This document shows, piece after piece, positions 53,969 through 61,844 of a stretch of 64,000 bases of DNA; the first letter of the stretch is position 1; each line of letters starts with the position of its first letter. The DNA lies in assembly GCF_030295745.1 (NCBI RefSeq), contig NZ_AP027291.1, positions 1,054,001 to 1,118,000 of the forward strand, read 5' to 3'. Both the position numbers and the translations under genes were made by a program. The stretch comes from Mycolicibacterium sp. TUM20985. Lineage in GTDB: Bacteria; Actinomycetota; Actinomycetes; Mycobacteriales; Mycobacteriaceae. The notes under the pieces were generated by a model. It had not been told where the DNA came from. It ran no database searches and saw only the letters and a program-made list of their open reading frames with translations.

Positions 53969-54817
53969 GTGCTAGAGATGGATCGCCGTAACCTCCTGTT
54001 CATGTCCGGGCTCGGCCTACTCGCCGCAGCCGTCCCCGCGCCGTTGGCCGGCGCGCTGCCCCCGGGAACGTGGACACCTCCGCTGGCGCCGCCGCCCCAG
54101 ACGACGACGCCGCCCACCTTCCTCTTCCACGACGAGTTCGACGGCCCGGCGGGATCGGCTCCCGATCCGTCGAAGTGGATCATCTCCGCGGCGCGCGAGA
54201 CGATCAAGAACCCGGTGTTCTGGGACCGCCCCGAGAACATGGGCCAGTACCGCAACGATCGCCGAAACGTCTTCCTCGACGGCAAGTCGAACCTGGTCAT
54301 CCGGGCGACGAAGGAGAACGGCAAGTACTTCGGAGGCAAACTCACGGGCAACTGGCGAGGCGGCATCAACCTCACCTGGGAGGCGCGGGTCAAGTTCGAC
54401 TGCCTGACACTGGGCTGCTGGCCCGCCTGGTGGCTGCTCAACGACGATCCCGTGCGCGGCGGTGAGGTCGACCTCGTCGAGTGGTACGGGAACGGCAACT
54501 GGCCGTCGGGAACGACCGTTCACGCCCGACTGGACGGGACGTCCTTCGCGACCCAGCCGTTCGACGTGGACAGCGCGTGGCACGTCTGGCGCTGCACCTG
54601 GAACGACGCGGGCATGTACTTCTGGCGCGACTACGTCGATGGCGCGGAGCCCTACTTCGCGGTGCCCGCCAACTCGCTGGAGGACTGGCCGTTCAACGAC
54701 CCCGGCTACCAGCTGACGCCGATGCTCAACCTCGCGGTGGCGGGCTCCGGTGGCGGCGATCCCGCCGGGGGAACGTACCCGGCGGACATGCTCGTCGACT
54801 GGGTTCGCGTGTGGTGA
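53969..54817 (+). CDS. Exported glycoside hydrolase family 16 protein (Rv0315-like)
   Basis: 282-aa secreted beta-glucanase-like protein. A twin-arginine-type signal (MDRRNLLFMSGLGLLAAAV) spans residues ~4-31, then a GH16 jelly-roll. Catalytic motif ExDxxE is present as Glu166-Val-Asp168-Leu-Val-Glu171 in GGEVDLVEWYGNG. Close by eye to M. tuberculosis Rv0315, an immunodominant exported protein (IKNPVFWDRP, FLDGKSNLVIRAT, GSGGGDPAGGTYP). Could cleave beta-1,3-glucans; activity in mycobacteria is uncertain. GTG 53969 or ATG 53978. Confidence 0.92.
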   Translation: MLEMDRRNLLFMSGLGLLAAAVPAPLAGALPPGTWTPPLAPPPQTTTPPTFLFHDEFDGPAGSAPDPSKWIISAARETIKNPVFWDRPENMGQYRNDRRNVFLDGKSNLVIRATKENGKYFGGKLTGNWRGGINLTWEARVKFDCLTLGCWPAWWLLNDDPVRGGEVDLVEWYGNGNWPSGTTVHARLDGTSFATQPFDVDSAWHVWRCTWNDAGMYFWRDYVDGAEPYFAVPANSLEDWPFNDPGYQLTPMLNLAVAGSGGGDPAGGTYPADMLVDWVRVW

Positions 54818-54914
54818 CGCCGCCCGCACCCCAACCTCTGCCGGAATAAATCGCGCCTTCTCGTGGTCGAACACAACGTCGGACCAATCGACGTTGGAGA
54901 AGGAGCACCCTCAC

Positions 54915-55154
54915 ATGAACTCAAGTAGCACAAGGACGTTCGCCGCCATTGCAGGCGGAGCCATGGTCACCGTCGGGATCGTCGTAACGACCATCGCCCA
55001 AGCCGCCCCCGGCGCCGCCGCTGATTCCGAGATGTTGACGGGCACCACGAGCACCGTCACCACCGCACCGAGCACCCCGCCGATTCCGCTGGCGGAGCCC
55101 AGCATCAAGGGCCCGGCGCCGCTGCCGGTGGAAATGCAGGGACTGCCGGGCTGA
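54915..55154 (+). CDS. Small secreted protein
   Basis: 79-aa protein with a signal peptide (MNSSSTRTFAAIAGGAMVTVGIVVTTIAQAAPGAAA) and a ~45-residue mature part rich in Thr, Pro and Ser (TTSTVTTAPSTPPIPLAEPSIKGPAPLPVEMQGLPG). AAGGAG lies 11 nt before the ATG. This is the style of small mycobacterial envelope proteins of unknown role. No cysteine. Confidence 0.75.
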   Translation: MNSSSTRTFAAIAGGAMVTVGIVVTTIAQAAPGAAADSEMLTGTTSTVTTAPSTPPIPLAEPSIKGPAPLPVEMQGLPG

Positions 55155-55243
55155 TCGACCCCCGGGCGTGCACGGGGGTCCCCCTGTGTGACGTCACGAG
55201 TGCAGACGAGAGAATCGTCTCCACACTCGAAAGCGGGGTTCAC

Positions 55244-56482
55244 ATGCTGGGCGACCTACCCGACGTGGTCATCACGGGGTTCGCGATGACGAATGCGCTC
55301 GCAAGCGATGCCGAACAGACCTGGGCGTCGCTTCTCGAGGGTGCCAGCGGTATCCGCCGGCTCTCGGGACCCTATCTGGAGGACCTCGATCTGCCGGTCA
55401 CGATCGGCGGTCAGCTCCGCGAGGGCTTCGACGCCGAACTGACCCGGGTCGAGCTACGGCGCCTGTCGTACCTACAGAAGATGGCCGTGGTACTCGGTCG
55501 CCGCGCATGGGCCGACTGCGGATCACCCGATATGGACCCCACCCGGCTCGCCGTCTCGGTCGGCGCCGGCTTCGGCAACGGCGAGGAGATGATCCTCGGT
55601 TATCTCGAGATGCGGAACCGTGGCCTCAAGGCGGTGTCACCGCTGGCAGTCCAGATGTTCATGCCGAACGGCCCCGCGGCGGCCATCGGCCTCGACCGGG
55701 CGGCCCGTGGCGGTGTGCAGGCGCCGATGATGGCCGACGCCACCGGCGCCGGTGCGATCGCCCAGGCCTGGCAGCAGATCGCCTTCGGTGACGCCGACGT
55801 GGTGATCTGCGGTGCCGTCGAATCACCGATCGAGGGCGTGCCCATCGCGGCGTACTCCCAGATCGAGGGCGTGATGTCGGCCGATAACGACGATCCGGTC
55901 GGCGCCTGCCGTCCGTTCGACCGCAACCGCGACGGGATGGTCTTCGGTGAGGGCGGTGCGCTGCTGATCATGGAGACCGAGGCCCACGCGAAGGCAAGGG
56001 GTGCGCGCATCCTGGCCCGGATGCTCGGTGCGGCCACCACCTCCGACGGCTACGACGTGATGGCCTCCGACCCCGGGGCCGAACAGGAGACCCACGCCCT
56101 GGTCCGCGCCATCGAAGTCGCCGGCCTGACGCCCGGGGACATCGACCTCGTCAACGCGCACGCGTCGGGCACCGTGGCCGGCGATCTCGTCGAGGCCACC
56201 GCCCTTGGCAAGGCCTTCGGTACCCACCGCCCAGCGGTCTATGCCCCGAAGGCCGCGTTGGGCAACACCTTTGGATCCGCGGGCGCCATCGAGGCGATTC
56301 TCACGGTGCAGGCGCTACGCGACGGGATCGTGGCCCCGACCCTGAACCTGAAGCAACTCGACGAGCGGATCGATCTGGACGTGGTCACCGACGGACCACG
56401 ACGGTCGGATTACCGCTACGCGGTGAGCGACACCTTCGCCTTCGGTGGGCACAACGTGGTGCTGGTGTTCGGCAAGTACTGA
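55244..56482 (+). CDS. Beta-ketoacyl-ACP synthase-like protein with altered catalytic residues
   Basis: 412-aa KAS I/II-fold protein resembling KasA/KasB. The nucleophile position reads MADATGAGAIAQAW: Asp165 stands where Cys is invariant (SACASGAEAIA in KasA). The first active-site His306 (NAHASGT) and Lys336 (PKAALG) are kept; the second His is Asn341 (LGNTFGSAG instead of GHS). It cannot run the normal Cys-based condensation. It may decarboxylate malonyl-ACP, act as a chain-length or scaffold partner, or be non-catalytic. Converges with a wax-ester synthase gene, 4 bp apart. ATG start. Confidence 0.88.
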   Translation: MLGDLPDVVITGFAMTNALASDAEQTWASLLEGASGIRRLSGPYLEDLDLPVTIGGQLREGFDAELTRVELRRLSYLQKMAVVLGRRAWADCGSPDMDPTRLAVSVGAGFGNGEEMILGYLEMRNRGLKAVSPLAVQMFMPNGPAAAIGLDRAARGGVQAPMMADATGAGAIAQAWQQIAFGDADVVICGAVESPIEGVPIAAYSQIEGVMSADNDDPVGACRPFDRNRDGMVFGEGGALLIMETEAHAKARGARILARMLGAATTSDGYDVMASDPGAEQETHALVRAIEVAGLTPGDIDLVNAHASGTVAGDLVEATALGKAFGTHRPAVYAPKAALGNTFGSAGAIEAILTVQALRDGIVAPTLNLKQLDERIDLDVVTDGPRRSDYRYAVSDTFAFGGHNVVLVFGKY

Positions 56483-56486
56483 GCCG

Positions 56487-57857
56487 TCAGACTGCGACGG
56501 CCTTCTCGAGGTCGGTGAGCGCGTCCTCGAGGTGAATCAGCAGCCGCTGCAGATGCGGAACGCTGCGTCGACACCCGACGAGGCCGAAGTCCAGGTTGTC
56601 GGCGTTGTTGGTCATCGTGATGTTGAGCGCCTGCCCGTCGAGCGCGATGGACAGGGGGTAGTTGCCGTCGAGACGGGCGCCGTTCCAGTACATGGGCTCT
56701 CGCGCCCCGGGAACGTTCGAGATGACGATGTTGAACGGCGGCGGGGCCGTCGAGACGAATCCGGGCACCAGACCCAGCGCGATACCCGACACCAGGAATG
56801 CCGACAGTGCGAGCGCCTGGGCCTTGGGAAGATCGGCGAAGACCTTCTTGTTGTCGCGCATCGACATGTTGATCGCATCCAGCCGCTTCGCGGGGTCCTC
56901 GATGTCGGTCGCGAGGTTGCAGAGGATGGTCCCGACCATGTTTCCGCCGGCATCCTGCTCGTCGTCGGACCGCAGGCTCACCGGCACCATGGCGACGAGC
57001 GGCGTGTCCGGTAGGGCGTCCTGCTCGAGGAGATATGCCCGCAGGGCGCCGGCGCACATCGCCAGCACGACGTCGTTGACCGTCACACCACCTGCAGCGG
57101 CGTTCTTGACCGCCTTGAACCGCGCCAACGGCCACGACTGCGCGGCCGCGCGGCGGGCTCCACCGATGGGAACGTTGAACATCGTCTTCGGTGCCCGGAA
57201 GGGGAGCGTCAGCTGCTGCTCCACCAACGCCGCCCTGGCGATGGACAGCGCGGAGGGCCCCAGTGCCGCCAACGCTGCGACGGTGTCGGTGAGGGTCCCG
57301 ACCGTGGACCGTCCACCGCTGCGCTCCTGGCTCCGCTGTTTCGGCCCGAGCGTCCACGGCACCCGGGTCTCGCGGTCGTCGGGGTCTGCGGTCATGGACC
57401 GGATGATCAGGCGCTGAGCGCTCACACCGTCGAGCAGCGAGTGATGGATCTTGGTGTACACCGCGAAGCGGCCGTCGCCGAGCCCCTCGACGAGGCTTGC
57501 CTCCCACAGCGGCCGGTGCCGGTCGAGCAGGGTGCCGTGCAATCGCGATACCAACTCGAGCAGATCACGCACCCGGCCGGGCCGGGGCAGGGCGGAACGG
57601 CGTAGGTGGTAGTCGATGTCGACGTCGTCGTCGGTCGCCCAGGCGAGGTTCGAGATGCCGCCGAGCAACCTGCCCGGGTGCTTGCGGAACGTGGGCTGGA
57701 AGTCGTCGTTCTTGCTGATCGTCTCGTAGAGGTCGCGGACGAAGTCGGGGCTCGCCCCCTCGGGTGGCTCGAAGAGCTGAAGGCCCGCGACGTGCATCGG
57801 ATGTTCCCGAGATTCGCCGATGAGGAACATCGAGTCGGTCGGCGAGATCAGCTTCAT
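56487..57857 (-). CDS. Wax ester synthase/diacylglycerol acyltransferase (WS/DGAT)
   Basis: 456-aa member of the Tgs family that makes triacylglycerol or wax esters from acyl-CoA. Catalytic motif HHSLLDG (HHxxxDG) near residue 130, N-terminal MKLISPTDSMFLIGESREHPMHV, and C-terminal NIVISNVPGAREPMYWNGARL typical of the family. ATG 57855-57857 is preferred over the start 6 codons upstream. It faces the atypical ketosynthase gene, so they are not co-transcribed. Probable role: storage lipid formation. Confidence 0.93.
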   Translation of the reverse strand: MKLISPTDSMFLIGESREHPMHVAGLQLFEPPEGASPDFVRDLYETISKNDDFQPTFRKHPGRLLGGISNLAWATDDDVDIDYHLRRSALPRPGRVRDLLELVSRLHGTLLDRHRPLWEASLVEGLGDGRFAVYTKIHHSLLDGVSAQRLIIRSMTADPDDRETRVPWTLGPKQRSQERSGGRSTVGTLTDTVAALAALGPSALSIARAALVEQQLTLPFRAPKTMFNVPIGGARRAAAQSWPLARFKAVKNAAAGGVTVNDVVLAMCAGALRAYLLEQDALPDTPLVAMVPVSLRSDDEQDAGGNMVGTILCNLATDIEDPAKRLDAINMSMRDNKKVFADLPKAQALALSAFLVSGIALGLVPGFVSTAPPPFNIVISNVPGAREPMYWNGARLDGNYPLSIALDGQALNITMTNNADNLDFGLVGCRRSVPHLQRLLIHLEDALTDLEKAVAV

Positions 57858-57913
57858 GGGTGTGACGGTACCCACAGTTGCCGAGCTTCACCCCACCGCA
57901 CCGGCAAATGGCT

Positions 57914-58354
57914 TCAGCCCTGAGGGAGTCGCACCACCTGGACGAAGAACTCGTCGATCTGGCGGACCGCGTTCATGAACTGGTCGAGATCCACGGGTTT
58001 GGTGACATAGGCGTTGGCGTGCAGCTTGTAACTGCGAAGGATGTCCTCCTCGGCGGAGGAGGTGGTGAGCACGACGACCGGGATGTGGTTCAGCGCAGGA
58101 TCGGACTTGATGGTCTCGAGCAGCTGCCTGCCGTCGTACTTCGGCAGGTTGAGGTCGAGCAGGATCAGGTCCGGTGTCGGCGCATTCTCGTAGGCACCGC
58201 GTCGGTACAGGAAGTCCAGACCTTCCTCCCCGTCGTGCGCCACGTGCAGGTTGTTCTTGATCTTGTTGTGCTCGAAGGCCTCTCGCGTGATGAGCTCGTC
58301 ACCAGGGTCGTCCTCCACCAATAGCACGTCGATCGGGCGACCAGCAGGTGTCAT
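57914..58354 (-). CDS. Single-domain response regulator (Rcp1-like)
   Basis: 146-aa receiver domain without output. Acidic pocket VEDDPGDE, phosphoacceptor Asp in LILLDLNLPKYDG, Thr in VVLTTSS and Lys in YVTKPVD. The GDExxxREAFE insertion is typical of Rcp1-type regulators paired with multi-sensor kinases. The ATG overlaps the stop of the upstream histidine kinase. Would relay phosphate within the same signalling block. Confidence 0.92.
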   Translation of the reverse strand: MTPAGRPIDVLLVEDDPGDELITREAFEHNKIKNNLHVAHDGEEGLDFLYRRGAYENAPTPDLILLDLNLPKYDGRQLLETIKSDPALNHIPVVVLTTSSAEEDILRSYKLHANAYVTKPVDLDQFMNAVRQIDEFFVQVVRLPQG

Positions 58355-59949
58355 TCGGATGTTCCTTCCAGGGTCGTGCGCGTCGCCGATTCGGCCATCG
58401 GCGCGGGAATGGGCAGGGTGAAGACGAAACGGGTTCCGTCGGTGTAGGTCGTGTCGATCCAGATGGTGCCGCCGTGATGCTCGACGATCTTCTTGCACAG
58501 TGCCAGACCGATGCCGGTTCCGCCGTAGGAGTCGCGCCCGTGCAGACGCTGGAAGATGATGAACACCTTGTCGACGAACTCCGGCGCAATGCCGATGCCG
58601 TTGTCGGAGAGCGTGAACAGGAACCGGCCGCTCTCATCCTCCCGGCCGCACTCGATCAGCAGACGCGGCGCCACACCCTCGCGGTGGAACTTCATCGCGT
58701 TGCCGATCAGGTTCTGCCACAGCATGGCGAGCAGGGTGTTATCCCCGACGACCCGCGGCAACGGCTCGGGGGGACGGACGATCTCGGCGCCGGTCTCCTC
58801 GATCGCCAAGGCCAGGTTCTCCAGCGCGTCGTTCAACCCGGTGTCGACGTCGACCTCGGCCTGCGCCGAGTTGAGCCGGCCCACCCGCGAGAACGTCAGC
58901 AGATCGTTGATGAGTACCTGCATCCGCTTGGCGCCGTCGACGGCGAAGCCGATGTACTCGATGCCGCGTTCGTCGAGCTTGTCGCCGTACCGCTTCTCCA
59001 GCAGCTGGCAGAACGACGTCACCTTCCGCAGAGGTTCCTGCAGGTCGTGAGACGCGACGTAGGCGAACTGCTCGAGCTCGGCGTTGGACCGGCGTAACTC
59101 GATGGCCTGCTCGTCCAATCGTGTCTCGGCCGAACGGGATGCGTCGAGTTCGGCCACGATGCGCTGCCGCATGTCCTCGACGTCGACGGCGATCGCGCGG
59201 ATGTCCTTCGGCCCCTGCGCCTCGATCTTCGCCGTGAAGTCACCCTCGGTGATGCGTCGACACGACGCCGCGAGCGCGGCCAGCGGGCGGGTGACCGCAT
59301 TGCGCATCACGAGGGCCAGGGCGATCGCCGTCGCCACCAGGACCGCGACGATGGCACCGAGCACGACGTTGCGCGACCAGCGGATGTCGTCCAGATTCCG
59401 GATACCTGCCTCACGGGCTTCGGTGAGATGGTCGTTCTGGGTGTCGAAAAGTGCTCGGATGCGGTCGAATTCGGTCTTGCCGCGGTCGGCGACACCGCCA
59501 TCGAGCATGGCCGGTCGGTTGGGTTCGATGCTGGCGATGACCGGTTCGGCGAACGATGCGCGCCAGGCGGCGGCGGCCCGCTCGATCGCGTCGAGATCGC
59601 CGATCAGCGCGTCGCGGCCGCCGGCTCGTTGCCTGATGTCCTCTACGGCAGCGGCTTCGGCTTGCTGGCCGGCGTAGTACGGGTCGAGGAATTGACGATC
59701 GGCCGATATCGCATATCCCCGGATCGCCGTCTCCTGGTCCCGCAGCGCGGCCTGCAGTCGGTACGCCGCCGAGCGCGACGGCTGCACCTCGTCGATCAAC
59801 TGATGGGACACCTGGTCATACCGATGCAGCAGCAGCGCACCGGTGATCCCCGCGCCGAGCACGAGGAGGCCCACGATCGAGAGCACCAGGGTCTGCCAAC
59901 CCTGCACGGTCAGGGGGGAGGAGCGGCGGGATTCGGGCGCCTCGATCAC
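58351..59949 (-). CDS. CHASE3-domain histidine kinase
   Basis: 532-aa membrane kinase. TM1 about residues 20-42, an extracytoplasmic CHASE3 domain (LRDQETAIRGYAISADRQFLDPY is its hallmark), TM2 about 195-216, HAMP, a coiled-coil linker, HisKA with His in YVASHDLQEPLRK, and HATPase (NLIGNAMKFHREG, DNGIGIAP, GGTGIGLALCKKIVEHHGG). Overlaps both neighbours by 4 bp, forming a three-gene operon with the phosphatase upstream and the receiver protein downstream. Signal unknown. Confidence 0.94.
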   Translation of the reverse strand: MIEAPESRRSSPLTVQGWQTLVLSIVGLLVLGAGITGALLLHRYDQVSHQLIDEVQPSRSAAYRLQAALRDQETAIRGYAISADRQFLDPYYAGQQAEAAAVEDIRQRAGGRDALIGDLDAIERAAAAWRASFAEPVIASIEPNRPAMLDGGVADRGKTEFDRIRALFDTQNDHLTEAREAGIRNLDDIRWSRNVVLGAIVAVLVATAIALALVMRNAVTRPLAALAASCRRITEGDFTAKIEAQGPKDIRAIAVDVEDMRQRIVAELDASRSAETRLDEQAIELRRSNAELEQFAYVASHDLQEPLRKVTSFCQLLEKRYGDKLDERGIEYIGFAVDGAKRMQVLINDLLTFSRVGRLNSAQAEVDVDTGLNDALENLALAIEETGAEIVRPPEPLPRVVGDNTLLAMLWQNLIGNAMKFHREGVAPRLLIECGREDESGRFLFTLSDNGIGIAPEFVDKVFIIFQRLHGRDSYGGTGIGLALCKKIVEHHGGTIWIDTTYTDGTRFVFTLPIPAPMAESATRTTLEGTSE

Positions 59950-61166
59950 CGCTCGGCCCGTTCCACGCGTACGACTGCGACGTCATCGGAGAGCCCGCCG
60001 TGCAGTGCAGCCAGTTCCTCGGCGCCGTCGATCAGCGCATCCACGAACGCCTCACCCGGCAACTCCGCCCGCGCGCGGGCCAGCCGGAGGAGGCCCTCCT
60101 CGCCAAGCCGTTCGTTGCCGGCGCCGGCGTGCCCCTCGAACAGTCCGTCCGTCAGCAGCAGCAGACCGTGCCCCGGCGGTAGCTCGCACTCGCTGACCGG
60201 CCACCGCTTGCCGCCGATGCCAAGGGCGGGTCCCGACGGTGGTTCCAACCAGGCCGCCGAACCAGGGCCGTGCAACAGCATCCCGGGATGTCCGGCGCGG
60301 ACCACGGTGAAGCTGAGGTCATCGGGGGACAGGGCGATGCTCAGCACCGTCGCGAAGATCGCGCTGCCGGGGCTCTCGGCGCGCAGGATCCGCTCGAGCT
60401 GCTGCATGCGTTCGCTACCGCGCAGGCCGGCAAACGTGAGTGCCCGCCAGCCGATGCGCAACGCGACGCCGAGGGCCGCCTCGTCGGGTCCGTGCCCCGA
60501 GACGTCGCCGACCATGACGTGCACGGTGCGGTCCGGTGTCTGGACGAAGTCGTAGAAGTCGCCGCCGAGGAGGGCGTTCTCCCGGCTCGGACGGTACTTG
60601 GCCACGATCTCGACGCCGGGGTCGTCGAGTAGCAGGGGCGAGGGCAGCAGCCCGCGCTCCAGGCGCGCGTTCTCCTGCGCTCGAAGTTCGCTGGAACGCA
60701 GATCCGCCGACGTGAGCTCGGTCTTCTTGCGCTCGATCGCGTAGAGCAGCGCTCTGCGCAGGACATCGGCGTCGACCCGACCCTTTACCAGGTAGTCCTG
60801 CGCGCCGGACGCCATCGCCGAGGTCCCGAAGTGTTCATCGTTCAGCCCGGTGAGCACGACGATCGGAATGTCCGGATCACATTTGGTGATGCGATCGAGC
60901 GCGACGATCCCATTCGCGTCGGGCAGGTTGAGGTCGAGCAGTACGCAGTCGGGCCGACGTCGGCGCAGTTCGCGTTCCGCCTCGGCCATCGAGGGGGCCC
61001 AGGCCATGTCGATGTCGATGTCGGCGTCGGCGACCAACTCCTCGACGAGCAGGGCGTCGCCACGGTCGTCTTCGACCAGCAGCAACGAGAGGGGCCGGGT
61101 CTGAAGGCCTATCCCAACCGCGCCCGTCGGTACGGGGCCGCGCAGGGAACCCACGGGCAACCACAT
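59946..61166 (-). CDS. Receiver-SpoIIE (PP2C) phosphatase, RsbU/RssB-like
   Basis: 406-aa fusion: N-terminal receiver (~residues 26-145, Asp in CVLLDLNLPDANG, Lys in YLVKGR) and C-terminal SpoIIE-type PP2C phosphatase (~190-400) with metal motifs GGDFYDF, VGDVSGHGPDEA and SDDVAVV. Such proteins dephosphorylate an anti-anti-sigma factor when their receiver is phosphorylated. The adjacent kinase is the likely phosphate donor and the nearby STAS protein the likely substrate. Confidence 0.93.
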   Translation of the reverse strand: MWLPVGSLRGPVPTGAVGIGLQTRPLSLLLVEDDRGDALLVEELVADADIDIDMAWAPSMAEAERELRRRRPDCVLLDLNLPDANGIVALDRITKCDPDIPIVVLTGLNDEHFGTSAMASGAQDYLVKGRVDADVLRRALLYAIERKKTELTSADLRSSELRAQENARLERGLLPSPLLLDDPGVEIVAKYRPSRENALLGGDFYDFVQTPDRTVHVMVGDVSGHGPDEAALGVALRIGWRALTFAGLRGSERMQQLERILRAESPGSAIFATVLSIALSPDDLSFTVVRAGHPGMLLHGPGSAAWLEPPSGPALGIGGKRWPVSECELPPGHGLLLLTDGLFEGHAGAGNERLGEEGLLRLARARAELPGEAFVDALIDGAEELAALHGGLSDDVAVVRVERAER

Positions 61167-61233
61167 CCTTCGAAATTCGCAACGAGGTGCTGCCCCTACT
61201 TGACAGTCACATGACAGTACCGGGGGCGCGTCC

Positions 61234-61587
61234 TCAGCCGCGAAGTGCGGCGATGGCGGCGTCGGCCGTCGGGTATAGCGATAGGAACTCGTCGAGCTTG
61301 GTCAGCTGGATGGGGCGGGCAGTGACCGGTCCGCTGGCCACCACCGCGAACTTGCCGGTGCCGCCGACCGCCTCGTGGGTCTCGGCGAGTATCCGCAAAC
61401 CAACCGACGCCAGGAACGTCACGCCCGTCAGATCAATGATCAGGGCGTCCGGCCTCTTGTCGAGCAGCTCGGCGAGAAGACTCTCGAGCGCCGGTGAGGT
61501 GGCGAGATCGACCACGCCGTCCACCGCGAGGACGGTGACGTCGCCACGTCGTTCGACCGACGTGGACATCGGCTCGGCTGGTGACAA
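61234..61587 (-). CDS. STAS-domain anti-sigma factor antagonist
   Basis: About 117-aa STAS protein (VERRGDVTVLAVDGVVDLATSPALESLL..., IDLTGVTFLASVGLRILAETHE). The regulatory loop reads LASVGL where SpoIIAA has DSSGL: one Ser is kept, the second is Val. TTG 61587 with AAAGGG upstream is taken as start; ATG 61629 or 61569 are alternatives. Probably the partner-switching substrate of the neighbouring phosphatases. Confidence 0.85.
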   Translation of the reverse strand: MSPAEPMSTSVERRGDVTVLAVDGVVDLATSPALESLLAELLDKRPDALIIDLTGVTFLASVGLRILAETHEAVGGTGKFAVVASGPVTARPIQLTKLDEFLSLYPTADAAIAALRG

Positions 61588-61844
61588 CGGCCATCCCTTT
61601 CTAATGAACTCGTCCATCGTCGTCGGCACGACAGGATGAGCCTAGTGCCCGCCGTCGGTGCCGGACACGAAACGGGTTTGCGGCAGGTGCTTCACCCGCC
61701 AGGTTAATGTCAAGATCAGTGACTCGCTGAGTGTTGCGGGCGTCGAACTTGGTCAGAAGCGATTGCGAATGGTCCTCGCAGGGAACACACGCGCGTGAGC
61801 GTTGACGTGTCGGCCGTGGCCGCCCGCCGCCGGGGCTTTGCCTG

